Assembly: GCA_026416095.1 (NCBI GenBank)
Contig: JAOAFV010000021.1
Location: 62,001-126,000, forward strand
Length of the DNA: 64,000 bases
Direction: 5' to 3'
From: Bacteroidales bacterium
Lineage (GTDB): Bacteria > Bacteroidota > Bacteroidia > Bacteroidales > GWA2-32-17
Part shown: positions 35,853-44,350 of the stretch, in pieces
How the letters are laid out: every line of letters begins with the position of its first letter
How positions within the stretch are numbered: position 1 is the first letter of the stretch
Translations under genes and position numbers: made by a program
The notes under the pieces: model-generated
Seen by the model: the letters and a program-made list of their open reading frames with translations, nothing else
Database searches by the model: none
What the model was told of the DNA's origin: nothing

Positions 35853-37280
35853 ATGAAAAAAACAGTTATTTTAACATTAAGTATTTTTATCTATTTATCG
35901 ACATTTGAACAGGAACAAGACATGTTTTCTGGTTACTTTTCACCAGAATATAGAATTGGCTTAAAAAATTCCGAATGGTTATGGAACGAAAATAGATTAC
36001 AATTGACAATAAATAAAAATTTTGAAAATAAAGCTCGTATTAAATCTGATATATGGATTCGCACCCTCGACAATAAAATACTAGTTCCAGAAATAAGAGA
36101 AGCAAAAATCGACATTTACGATTTCATAATAAACAAACTCGACATAACAATAGGAAGGCAACGTATTAAATGGGGTACTGCCGATAAACTTAACCCTACC
36201 GATAACATTAACCCTTATGATCTTGAAGACATATGGGATTTTGGACGCCATTTATATTCCGATGCTATTAGATTCAAATATTATACCAATAAAATAACTT
36301 TCGACGCCTTTTTAATTGGAAATTTTCAAGGACCACGATTACCTTATGGCAAATACGCAAATTTACTTACCCAAGATATATCGTTTCCAGACAGTATAAA
36401 AGTATCTCAGAAAACTGGTTCTTACCCAATAATATTACCACCATTTTATGTAAAAATGAATGTTAACTCCACTTTGTTCACAATAGAAGAACCTTCGAAC
36501 TTCATAAAAAAAACTTTTTCAAGTGGCATAAGAATCTCTTCTCAAATAAAAAATGTTGATGTTTCGGTATCTTATTTATATTCATACGATCACTTTCCTA
36601 TACCTTACGAAACAACAATAACTTTAGATAGTTTTAACATAACAACAGGAAAATCGTACATATCAACATTTACCAAATTACATTACCCAAGGTTTCATCA
36701 CATAGGAGCAGACTTTACAACAAGTTTTAATGGTATTGGATTATGGGGCGAAGCATGTGCTTTTATTCCCGATAAAGAATATAAACATAAGCACATCACT
36801 CCCGATTTTAATCAGGTATTATCGTCGCTTTTTAATTTGCCCTATACAGACTTCGGCTTAGTAGCCGATTTCCAACCAGATTCCGTTATTTTTAAGCCAA
36901 CTGATTGGTGGGTAAGATTTATTATTGGTGTCGACTATACATTTAAAAATGGAATATATACTAACATACAATACTTGCACGGGTTTATTAATGAATATAA
37001 ATGGAACAATCTAAACGACTATTACCTATTAAGAATTGACCGCAAATTTTTTAACGACAAATTAAAAATTGCTCCCATAAGTGGTGGCCTTATGATTGGC
37101 GATTATTCTAAAATTCAAAATAATTATGCGGTTATGTATTTTCCAGAAATTTCATATTACCCTAATATAAACACAGAAATAACAATTGGTTGTAAAATAA
37201 TAGAAGGAAAAGGGAAAATAATATTCAATAAAGTAAAAGACTTAGACGATATATATATTAAAGCAAAATTTTCGTTTTAA
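35853..37280 (+). CDS. DUF1302-like outer-membrane beta-barrel protein
   Basis: This 475-residue protein has a short signal peptide and alternating strands to a terminal aromatic (IYIKAKFSF), typical of an outer-membrane barrel. The signature ITIGRQRIKWGTADKLNPTD followed by NPYDLEDIWDF matches the DUF1302 porin-like family, which in other phyla is encoded with RND pumps and a LolA-like protein (DUF1329). It is the likely outer-membrane component of the cassette. The start is supported by the signal peptide and the 26-base gap from the DUF2141 gene. Confidence 0.8.
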   Translation: MKKTVILTLSIFIYLSTFEQEQDMFSGYFSPEYRIGLKNSEWLWNENRLQLTINKNFENKARIKSDIWIRTLDNKILVPEIREAKIDIYDFIINKLDITIGRQRIKWGTADKLNPTDNINPYDLEDIWDFGRHLYSDAIRFKYYTNKITFDAFLIGNFQGPRLPYGKYANLLTQDISFPDSIKVSQKTGSYPIILPPFYVKMNVNSTLFTIEEPSNFIKKTFSSGIRISSQIKNVDVSVSYLYSYDHFPIPYETTITLDSFNITTGKSYISTFTKLHYPRFHHIGADFTTSFNGIGLWGEACAFIPDKEYKHKHITPDFNQVLSSLFNLPYTDFGLVADFQPDSVIFKPTDWWVRFIIGVDYTFKNGIYTNIQYLHGFINEYKWNNLNDYYLLRIDRKFFNDKLKIAPISGGLMIGDYSKIQNNYAVMYFPEISYYPNINTEITIGCKIIEGKGKIIFNKVKDLDDIYIKAKFSF

Positions 37281-37297
37281 TTAATAAATTATGATCT

Positions 37298-38005
37298 ATG
37301 ATAAAAAAAGTTATAACAATTACCATCTTTTCGATAGCAATGGCCTTTTTAGAAGGCGCTGTTGTAGTTTATTTACGTGAATTATATTACCCCCATGGAT
37401 TTAAATTTCCTCTTAATACTCAAATTCCAATCAATATTCTAGTTACCGAATGGATTAGAGAATTATCAACTATTATTATGCTTATGTCGGTTGGTTTTAT
37501 TGCTGGTAAAAATTTCAATTCAAAATTTGCATATTTCCTTATTTCTTTTGGTATATGGGACATCTTTTACTATGTAGCACTCAAAATATTTTTAAATTGG
37601 CCTGAATCACTACTCACCTGGGATTTGTTGTTTTTAATACCAGTAGCTTGGGTTGGGCCTGTTTTAGCACCTATTTTATGTTCATTACTAATGATAATTT
37701 TAGGTACAATTATTATACTCTTTGAAGAATATTATTTAAAAAATATCAAAATAAGTTTAATCGATTGGTCATTAATTTTTAGTGGTGCAATTATTGTTTT
37801 TGTAACCTTTATCTGGGATTATTTGACACTAATTGTAAAAGGTGGTTTTCTTAATAACACTTCTAATTTATTATCTAACCAAATGTTCATTCAGGCAGTT
37901 CAATCTTATGTGCCAATTAATTTTTATTGGGGTTCTTTCTTATTAGGCCTAACATTAATAGGAATTGCAATATCCAGAATATTTTATAAGTACTTAAAGT
38001 CTTAG
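37298..38005 (+). CDS. Conserved multi-spanning membrane protein of unknown function
   Basis: I cannot name a family. The 235-residue protein has about six hydrophobic helices, with conserved-looking motifs in helix 1 (AFLEGAVVVYLRELYYPHGF), helix 2-3 (VGFIAGKN and FGIWDIFYYVALK) and a Trp/Pro-rich loop (WPESLLTWDLLFLIPVAWVGPVLAP, here in parts WPESLLTWD and PVAWVGPVLAP). It follows the barrel gene by 17 bases, so it is probably the last gene of the export cassette. Confidence 0.65.
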   Translation: MIKKVITITIFSIAMAFLEGAVVVYLRELYYPHGFKFPLNTQIPINILVTEWIRELSTIIMLMSVGFIAGKNFNSKFAYFLISFGIWDIFYYVALKIFLNWPESLLTWDLLFLIPVAWVGPVLAPILCSLLMIILGTIIILFEEYYLKNIKISLIDWSLIFSGAIIVFVTFIWDYLTLIVKGGFLNNTSNLLSNQMFIQAVQSYVPINFYWGSFLLGLTLIGIAISRIFYKYLKS

Positions 38006-38008
38006 ATC

Positions 38009-38767
38009 TTAACATTTATAACTCTTTAAATACTCATTAGCTTTATATAAATCTTGTTCGGTATCTATCGATAGCGTTTCACTGTGAGTTATGCTACATT
38101 TTATTTTATAACCATTTTCGATCCAACGAAGTTGTTCTAACGATTCTGCTTCTTCTAACGATGATGGTTTTAGTTTTATAAGTTCTAATAAAATATTTTT
38201 CCTAAAAGCATATAAGCCAATATGTTTATAAAATGTATGTTTGCTTAACCAAGTGCTCTTCTCATCACTTTTGATATAAGGAATAGGATGTCGCGAAAAA
38301 TACAAAGCATTTTTGTTATTATCTATAACAACTTTTGGCTTGTTTGGGTCAAATAGATCATCATCAGTCTCGATTGCTTTAATTAACGTTGATATTTGAA
38401 CATCAGTATTATTAAATGGCTCAAGTAATATACTAAATTGATCACATTGTATAAATGGTTGGTCTCCTTGAATATTAACAACTATATCATAAGTTTTTCC
38501 TGTTATTTTTTCTATGGTTAGAACTGCTTCTCCACATCTATCGGTACCACTTTTATGGTAAACCGATGTCATTAATACATTGTTGGTAAATGCCTTACAA
38601 TGATTAAATATTTTTTGATCGTCAACAGCTATGTATAAGTTATTAAAAAAAATTTTTGAGTTAAAATACACCCACTCTATTAATGTTTTCCCTCCAAGTT
38701 CAATTAATGGTTTTTCTTTTAACCTTGTGGAAGCTAATCGAACTGGAATAATACCTAATACATTCAT
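38009..38767 (-). CDS. kdsB: CMP-KDO synthetase
   Basis: KdsB activates 3-deoxy-manno-octulosonate with CTP for lipid A core assembly. The 252-residue protein has the nucleotide motif IIPVRLASTRLKEKPL, the NIQGDQPFI metal motif, SRHPIPYI and HIGLYAFRK. It follows rplI by 5 bases and converges with the unknown membrane protein. Confidence 0.95.
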   Translation of the reverse strand: MNVLGIIPVRLASTRLKEKPLIELGGKTLIEWVYFNSKIFFNNLYIAVDDQKIFNHCKAFTNNVLMTSVYHKSGTDRCGEAVLTIEKITGKTYDIVVNIQGDQPFIQCDQFSILLEPFNNTDVQISTLIKAIETDDDLFDPNKPKVVIDNNKNALYFSRHPIPYIKSDEKSTWLSKHTFYKHIGLYAFRKNILLELIKLKPSSLEEAESLEQLRWIENGYKIKCSITHSETLSIDTEQDLYKANEYLKSYKC

Positions 38768-38772
38768 TAAAA

Positions 38773-39222
38773 TTATTCAGCAATTACTTCGAAAGTAATT
38801 TCAGCAACAATATCCTTATATATTTTAGCCTTTGCTTTATATTTACCAATTTGCTTAATGTGATCTTCTTCCAAAATTGTAATATTTTTTCTATCTATAT
38901 TAAAACCTTCTTTTTGAAGTGCCTCGGCAATTTGAATAGTAGTAACCGACCCAAATATTTTACCCGTTGAACTTGCCTTCACTGGTATGTTAATTATCAT
39001 TTTCGATAATTTATTTACTACCTCTTCGGCTTCTTCTCTCAGTCGTTGTTCTTTATGTGCTTGTTGCTTTATTGTTTCTTTCAAAACTTTTTTTGCACTC
39101 TCTGTAGCAATTATTGCTAGCCCCTTTGGAATTAAATAATTTATTGCGTATCCATTTTTCACTTTCACTATCTCATTCTTATGCCCTAAGCCTGCAACAT
39201 CTTGTTTTAATATCACCTCCAT
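38773..39222 (-). CDS. rplI: Ribosomal protein L9
   Basis: This 149-residue protein has the L9 N-terminal domain (MEVILKQDVAGLGHKNEIVKVKNGYAINYLIPKGLA, given in parts: DVAGLGHKNE, GYAINYLIPKG) and the long connecting helix to the C-terminal RNA-binding domain (FGSVTTIQIAEALQ). A clear Shine-Dalgarno, GGAGAGG, lies just before the ATG. Third gene of the rpsF-rpsR-rplI set. Confidence 0.98.
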   Translation of the reverse strand: MEVILKQDVAGLGHKNEIVKVKNGYAINYLIPKGLAIIATESAKKVLKETIKQQAHKEQRLREEAEEVVNKLSKMIINIPVKASSTGKIFGSVTTIQIAEALQKEGFNIDRKNITILEEDHIKQIGKYKAKAKIYKDIVAEITFEVIAE

Positions 39223-39233
39223 AATCCTCTCCT

Positions 39234-39500
39234 TTATTTAAAATTATCGGTTACAAATGGTAAAAGTGCTAAATGTCTTGCTCTTTTAACAGCAACAGCA
39301 AGCCTCCTTTGATATTTTAATGAGGTACCTGTAACCCTCCGCGGTAAAATTTTACCTTGTTCATTTAAAAAACGCTTTAAAAAAACAGGATCTTTATAAT
39401 CAATGTATTTAATTCGATTTTTTTTAAACCAACAAAATTTTTTCTTTTTAATTTCAAACGCCGGTGGAGTTAAAAATTTAATTTCTTCTTGCTGACTCAT
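39234..39500 (-). CDS. rpsR: Ribosomal protein S18
   Basis: This 88-residue protein has the S18 core: [30 protein letters not shown] (parts) and the [20 protein letters not shown] helix. It lacks the four zinc cysteines of the C+ form apart from one Cys, so it is a C- type. It sits between rpsF and rplI. Confidence 0.98.
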   Translation of the reverse strand: MSQQEEIKFLTPPAFEIKKKKFCWFKKNRIKYIDYKDPVFLKRFLNEQGKILPRRVTGTSLKYQRRLAVAVKRARHLALLPFVTDNFK

Positions 39501-39503
39501 ATT

Positions 39504-39845
39504 TTATTGTATTTCAGTTATTTTTTCCCTTCTTTTCTGATTATACTCAATTGCATACTTATCTAATTTCACAGTTAAAAATCTCATTATTCTTTCATCT
39601 CTTCTATATTCAGTTTCTAACTTTTCAATAAATGAAGGTGGAGCTTTAAACTCAATAAGAGCATAAAAACCTGTGGTTTTCTTTTGAATAGGATATGCTA
39701 ATTTTCTAAGCCCCCACTCCTCTACGTGCACTATTTCTCCTTCATTATTCAATATTAACTTCTTAAATTTCTCTATTGTATCTTTAACCTGTGCTTCCGA
39801 TAGTACAGGTGTAATTATGAACACTGTTTCGTATTGATTCTTCAT
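39504..39845 (-). CDS. rpsF: Ribosomal protein S6
   Basis: This 113-residue S6 has [20 protein letters not shown] at the N-terminus, [20 protein letters not shown], and [16 protein letters not shown] strong promoter at 39872-39903 leaves a leader of only about 20 bases, too short for the S6:S18 autoregulatory hairpin found upstream of rpsF in many bacteria. Confidence 0.98.
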   Translation of the reverse strand: MKNQYETVFIITPVLSEAQVKDTIEKFKKLILNNEGEIVHVEEWGLRKLAYPIQKKTTGFYALIEFKAPPSFIEKLETEYRRDERIMRFLTVKLDKYAIEYNQKRREKITEIQ

Positions 39846-39871
39846 TACCTCTTACTTTTCAAAATTATTTG

Positions 39872-39903
39872 CAAAGTTATAACAATAAAAATAAAAAAAC
39901 AAA
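39872..39903 (-). promoter_or_regulatory. Promoter of the rpsF-rpsR-rplI operon
   Basis: On the minus strand TTTG (39903-39900), a 20-base spacer and TAACTTTG (39879-39872) closely match the Bacteroidota consensus. The predicted start is near 39866, with AGAGG just before the rpsF ATG. Confidence 0.7.
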
Positions 39904-39940
39904 TACTCTAAAATATTTTAATTTTACACCTACCTGCTAA

Positions 39941-39953
39941 ATGTTTTAAACAT
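39941..39953 (+). promoter_or_regulatory. Palindrome upstream of the GAPOR-type gene
   Basis: ATGTTT-T-AAACAT is a perfect 13-base inverted repeat, centred about 58 bases before the start codon and about 45 before the -7 box TATTTTTG (39988-39995). The position suits an activator site, but AT-rich palindromes arise easily by chance. Confidence 0.25.
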
Positions 39954-39987
39954 AACAAAATTTAAACTTTTTAATTATAAACTTATG

Positions 39988-39995
39988 TATTTTTG
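39988..39995 (+). promoter_or_regulatory. -7 box of the GAPOR-type gene
   Basis: TATTTTTG matches TAnnTTTG. It ends 9 bases before the ATG at 40005, so the transcript would be nearly leaderless. No -33 TTTG is seen. Confidence 0.45.
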
Positions 39996-40004
39996 TAAAA
40001 AAAA

Positions 40005-41879
40005 ATGGAAAGTTTCATCAAAGTTTTAATGATTGACACCTCATCGGGCTTCTATAAAATTGTGAGATACCCTATTGGAAAATATTTTGGTCCTGTAGAC
40101 ATTGGTTTTCATTTATCATCGCAGTATAATGCTTTAACAATTGGTACAGGTTTATTAGCTGGATCTATAATTCCAGGATCAAATAGACTAATTTTTACAG
40201 GTTTTTCTCCGTGTTGGGCTGGATTCTATATATCAACAATGGGAGGTGCTGCACTCGAATTCGACAACCTTGGAATTAATATGATATCTATAATAGGTAA
40301 AGCTCCTCAACCTAGTATTTTATATCTTAACCGTAACCATGGCGAAGAAATTATTGTAGATTTATTTCCTGTAAATGTGTTCGATATATGGAACACTAAC
40401 AATAAAGGAGTATATGCACTACTCGAATATGTTTTTTCTAAATTTGGTAATAAATATCAAACAAATCCAAGAATTCTTGCTACTGGACCCGCTTCTTATT
40501 ATACAGATTTTGGAGCTATTGGTTCTGCTCCAATTAAAAATAAAGAAATAACTCATGCCGACACATGGGCAGGCCGTGGCGGTTTTGGAAGTAAACTATT
40601 ACAGCAACACAATATTGCAGCTATTATTTATGGCGGAACATATATTGACGAAGATATCAAAGATAAATGTGTTGTTGATTCATGGTTTGAAGATAAATAC
40701 AACAAAAAACTTATTGCTAAAGATATAGAAGCAACAACAAAGTACCGATTCGATAAAAATTTTGAAACCGGTGGCACATTTGGTGTAAACTATGCCTCAA
40801 TGAGCTCTTATATTTTAGCTTTTAATTATCAGTCAATATATTGGACAGATAACGAAAGAATAGAACTACACAAAAAATTTATAGTTGACCATTATTTAAA
40901 GCAATTCAACGAAGAAATTATAAAACCCAGAAAATTTAAAGATTGTGGTGAACCTTGTGTTGCTGTTTGCAAAAAAGTATATCAAAAGTATAAGAAAGAT
41001 TATGAACCATATCAGTCCTTAGGACCATTAATTGGAGTATTTGATCAACGTGCTGCCGAATATGTAACTTACTTTGCCGATAGCATGGGCTTCGACTCCA
41101 TATCGTTGGGAGGTGTTGTTGCATGGATTATGGAATGCATCGACAAAGGGTATATAAAACCTTATGAAGTTGGAATTTCTGAAAAACCTAAATTTTCTCC
41201 AGATAAAATAAAAGACATAGTAGAAGATTCTATGCACAATGCTCGAATTGCTTATGAAATAATAAAAAATATATTGACCGATAAATATGAAATGTTAAAC
41301 CTAAAAGACGGAGCCAGAACCTTAGCTCATAAAATTGCTTACGATAGAGGAAAAAAGGTAATTGACAGATTTCTTTATAATGCATTTCGTAGAAAAGGAT
41401 GGATGGTACCAAATCAGTATTGGACTGCAGGGGTACTCTCCCCCATGCCAATCATGGGGAAATATTACATGAATTATTCCAGAGAATTTATTGAACCACG
41501 TAAGTTAGGAAGAGAAAACGTAAAAAGATTTATCAACGAATTATATATGGACAATATGGGATTTTGCCGTTTCCACCGCAATTGGGCAGAAGAAATGATT
41601 CCTGAATTTGTTGGAAAAATATATAATAAAAAATATGAATATAAGGAATGTATAAAAAATATTGCTAACTGGATAAATAGCCGAAATGCTTCGGTTTTTT
41701 GGGAATCGGAAAGAAATATTGACTTTGTAAGTTGTTTTATACAAAAAAAATTCAATGAAGGTAACATAAACAGCGATCTTGAATATTGGTACAATAAATT
41801 CAAAGAAGATAAAAATAAAGCTGCTTTCGATTTTTGGTATGAGATTCACAAAGGAATTCATGAATCACTTAAAAATTAA
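40005..41879 (+). CDS. gor: Tungsten aldehyde oxidoreductase of the glyceraldehyde-3-phosphate:ferredoxin oxidoreductase (GAPOR) type
   Basis: AOR-family tungstopterin enzymes oxidise aldehydes with ferredoxin. This 624-residue protein has features I associate with GAPOR rather than general AOR. The cluster motif CGEPCVAVCKK (C314, C318, C322; CX3CX3C) replaces the usual CX2CX3C. Other GAPOR-like segments are ETGGTFGVNYASM, PRKFKDCGEP, GPLIG, DSMGFDSISLGG and VGISEKPKF. The fourth cluster Cys is C521 in MGFCRFHRNW. The N-terminus IDTSSGFYKIVRY and GAGGSIIPGSNR-like region (GLLAGSIIPGSN) also fit. GAPOR converts glyceraldehyde-3-phosphate directly to 3-phosphoglycerate with reduction of ferredoxin. 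It is monocistronic. Recognition is from memory of the archaeal family, so substrate is inferred. Confidence 0.78.
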   Translation: MESFIKVLMIDTSSGFYKIVRYPIGKYFGPVDIGFHLSSQYNALTIGTGLLAGSIIPGSNRLIFTGFSPCWAGFYISTMGGAALEFDNLGINMISIIGKAPQPSILYLNRNHGEEIIVDLFPVNVFDIWNTNNKGVYALLEYVFSKFGNKYQTNPRILATGPASYYTDFGAIGSAPIKNKEITHADTWAGRGGFGSKLLQQHNIAAIIYGGTYIDEDIKDKCVVDSWFEDKYNKKLIAKDIEATTKYRFDKNFETGGTFGVNYASMSSYILAFNYQSIYWTDNERIELHKKFIVDHYLKQFNEEIIKPRKFKDCGEPCVAVCKKVYQKYKKDYEPYQSLGPLIGVFDQRAAEYVTYFADSMGFDSISLGGVVAWIMECIDKGYIKPYEVGISEKPKFSPDKIKDIVEDSMHNARIAYEIIKNILTDKYEMLNLKDGARTLAHKIAYDRGKKVIDRFLYNAFRRKGWMVPNQYWTAGVLSPMPIMGKYYMNYSREFIEPRKLGRENVKRFINELYMDNMGFCRFHRNWAEEMIPEFVGKIYNKKYEYKECIKNIANWINSRNASVFWESERNIDFVSCFIQKKFNEGNINSDLEYWYNKFKEDKNKAAFDFWYEIHKGIHESLKN

Positions 41880-42011
41880 TTAACCTTAATTTTATTCTAA
41901 AATATTTTGATTTTGAACTAAAATTTTAATTTGCCTTCATAATAAAAAAGAAAAAATTTATTTTAAAACAAGTTTTGATAAAAAACTATTTTATTTAATA
42001 AAAAAACATAT

Positions 42012-42019
42012 TATGTTTG
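42012..42019 (+). promoter_or_regulatory. -7 box of the glutaryl-CoA dehydrogenase-Kor operon
   Basis: TATGTTTG matches the -7 consensus, 28 bases before the ATG at 42048. No -33 element at 19-20 bases is evident. Confidence 0.4.
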
Positions 42020-42047
42020 CACTAATACAATATAAAATGTTTTAAAT

Positions 42048-43232
42048 ATGACTACAACAGTACAATACAATCCACCAGATTATTTTCTGGTAGATGAGTT
42101 ATTAACCGAAGAACATAAGATTGTTAGGGATTCAGTTAGGGAGTGGGTAAACAGAGAAGTTAAGCCTGTTATTGAAGAGTACAATCAAAAACACGAAGTT
42201 CCAATAAAACTAATTAAAGGCTTAGGAGAAATTGGTGCTTTTGGACCTTTTATTCCACAAGAATACGGAGGTGCTGGGCTCGATTATATTTCGTACGGTT
42301 TAATAATGCAAGAATTAGAAAGAGGCGATAGCGGAATAAGGTCGGCTGCCTCTGTACAAACATCTCTTGTAATGTATCCAATTTATGAATTTGGTAGTGA
42401 AGAACAAAAGCGCAAGTATTTACCTAAACTTGCAACAGGCGAAATTATTGGCTGTTTTGGCTTAACTGAACCCAACCATGGAAGCGATCCGGGTAGCATG
42501 ACCACACGTATTTACGATAAAGGCGACTATTATATACTTAACGGGGCCAAAATGTGGATTACAAACGCCACTATTGCCGATATTGCAATTGTATGGGCAA
42601 AAGACGAAAAAGGAATAGTAAGAGGTCTTATATTAGAAAAAGGAATGCCAGGTTTTACCCAAAAAGAAACCCTAAATAAATGGTCGTTAAGAGCATCTGA
42701 TACAGGCGAACTAATTTTCGATGAAGTTAAAGTACCCAAATCGCACCTTTTACCAAATATCGAAGGATTAAAAGGGCCATTTATGTGCCTTAATAGTGCA
42801 AGGTATGGCATAGCATGGGGAGCTGTGGGCATTGCCATGGAATGTTACGATGTTGCTTTAAGATATTCACTTGAACGTTATCAATTTGGCAAACCAATAG
42901 GGGCTTTTCAATTACAACAAAAAAAACTTGCCGAAGCACTAACAGAAATTACAAAAGCCCAATTACTTTGTTGGCGTTTAGGAGTTTTAAAAAACGAAGG
43001 TAAGTGCAAACACACGCATATTAGTATGGCAAAAAGAAATAATGTACATATGGCACTCACAGTAGCTAGAGAATTACGCCAAGTTTTAGGTGCAATGGGT
43101 ATTACAAGCGACTATCCCATTATGCGTCACATGATGAACCTTGAATCTGTAATAACCTACGAAGGAACTCACGATATACATTTATTAATTACAGGTCATG
43201 ATATAACAGGAATTCCTGCATATAGACAATAA
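42048..43232 (+). CDS. gcdH: Glutaryl-CoA dehydrogenase-like acyl-CoA dehydrogenase
   Basis: This 394-residue FAD enzyme is very close in sequence style to glutaryl-CoA dehydrogenase, which oxidatively decarboxylates glutaryl-CoA to crotonyl-CoA and passes electrons to ETF. The substrate-carboxylate Arg is present in IRSAASVQTSLVM, the flavin motif is CFGLTEPNHGSDPGSM, and the catalytic base is Glu372 in ITYEGTHDIH. NSARYGIAWG and RYQFGKPIGAFQLQQKKLA also fit. It lies 8 bases before the 2-oxoacid oxidoreductase alpha gene, which suggests that the pair act in sequence. Confidence 0.87.
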   Translation: MTTTVQYNPPDYFLVDELLTEEHKIVRDSVREWVNREVKPVIEEYNQKHEVPIKLIKGLGEIGAFGPFIPQEYGGAGLDYISYGLIMQELERGDSGIRSAASVQTSLVMYPIYEFGSEEQKRKYLPKLATGEIIGCFGLTEPNHGSDPGSMTTRIYDKGDYYILNGAKMWITNATIADIAIVWAKDEKGIVRGLILEKGMPGFTQKETLNKWSLRASDTGELIFDEVKVPKSHLLPNIEGLKGPFMCLNSARYGIAWGAVGIAMECYDVALRYSLERYQFGKPIGAFQLQQKKLAEALTEITKAQLLCWRLGVLKNEGKCKHTHISMAKRNNVHMALTVARELRQVLGAMGITSDYPIMRHMMNLESVITYEGTHDIHLLITGHDITGIPAYRQ

Positions 43233-43240
43233 TTTTTGAA

Positions 43241-44350
43241 ATGGAAACTAAACAAATAAAATTAATAGACGATTCAAGAGTAATTATCGAAGCTCTTGCA
43301 CGAGCAGGTGCCGATGTATATATTGGTTATCCAATAACACCTGCAAATTTATTGTACTTTTATGCAAGCCAACGATTTAAATACATGTTGCCTGCCCCCG
43401 ACGAAATATCTACCATGCAATATATGAGCGGTATGGCACTAACCGGGCATTTACCTGTAACTGCCACATCGTTTCCAGGTTTAGCACTAATGGTAGAAAG
43501 CATAAATATGGCCTACATGATGGAACTTCCTATGGTAATAGTATTATCGCAACGACTTGGCCCAGCCACAGGAACTGCTACTGGTGGAGCTCAAGGCGAC
43601 ATACTCTTACTAAACGGGATTATTTCAGGGGGGCACCCTTTACCAGTTTTTTGCCCAGCAGATATTTTAGACTGTTGGATTTTATCGGCTAAAGCATTAG
43701 AATTCGCATATAACTGTAGAACGCCTGTTGTAATTCTAACTTCAAAAGAACGAACAATGACAAGCAGAAGTTTCGATATATCTACTCTTCCGGAAATCAA
43801 ACCAATTGAAAAAAAATTTACCATTAACCCTAATAAAGAATATTTACCTTATGAATACACCGAAAATCTTGTACCACCATTTCTACCTATTACTCAAAAT
43901 ACTCATCAAGTAAGGATAACTGCATCTACACACGACCAGAAAGGTATAATACAACACACCTCGCCCGAAGCAATGCAAAATACAATTCGCTTAGAAAAGA
44001 AGATACGTACACACATAAAAAATTTTGTATATTTTGAACATAAAAAAAATAATTCCAATATTCTTGTTATATCATATGGAATTTCGGCAAATGCAGCACA
44101 AGAAGCAATGAGAATTTCTAACAACAAATTCGATCTTCTAATAGTTAAAACATTATTACCAGTAGTAAATGAAATATATGAAATAATAGATAATTACACA
44201 ACAATAATAGTTGCAGAAGATAATATTAACGCACAATATGCAAAAATACTATTTGGCGACAGGCTTTTACCAAAAGTTAAAACTGTAGGAGCAATTGGAA
44301 AAATGTTATCACCCGACGATATTTTAAAAACTTTAAATAATGACAAATAA
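43241..44350 (+). CDS. korA: 2-oxoacid:ferredoxin oxidoreductase alpha subunit
   Basis: This 369-residue protein is the pyrimidine-binding (domain I and II) subunit of a KorA/VorB-type 2-oxoacid oxidoreductase. Motifs are GADVYIGYPITPA, PDEISTMQYMSGMALTG, SFPGLALMVESINMAYMMELPMVIV and RLGPATGTATGGAQGD (parts). There is no N-terminal gamma domain, unlike two-subunit KGOR enzymes. It overlaps the beta-gamma gene by 11 bases. Substrate is not fixed by sequence: 2-oxoglutarate, branched 2-oxoacids or 2-oxoadipate are possible. Confidence 0.88.
   Translation: METKQIKLIDDSRVIIEALARAGADVYIGYPITPANLLYFYASQRFKYMLPAPDEISTMQYMSGMALTGHLPVTATSFPGLALMVESINMAYMMELPMVIVLSQRLGPATGTATGGAQGDILLLNGIISGGHPLPVFCPADILDCWILSAKALEFAYNCRTPVVILTSKERTMTSRSFDISTLPEIKPIEKKFTINPNKEYLPYEYTENLVPPFLPITQNTHQVRITASTHDQKGIIQHTSPEAMQNTIRLEKKIRTHIKNFVYFEHKKNNSNILVISYGISANAAQEAMRISNNKFDLLIVKTLLPVVNEIYEIIDNYTTIIVAEDNINAQYAKILFGDRLLPKVKTVGAIGKMLSPDDILKTLNNDK

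Noticed and set aside
41919-41938. A segment around AAATTTTAATTTGCCTT shared with 59529-59546 as a dispersed repeat
   Set aside because: Only about 18 AT-rich bases match and flanks differ, so I cannot support a repeat family.
42037-42049. ATGTTTTAAATAT resembling the palindrome upstream of the GAPOR-type gene, as a shared operator
   Set aside because: It overlaps the start codon of gcdH and is not a perfect inverted repeat, so chance in AT-rich DNA is likelier.
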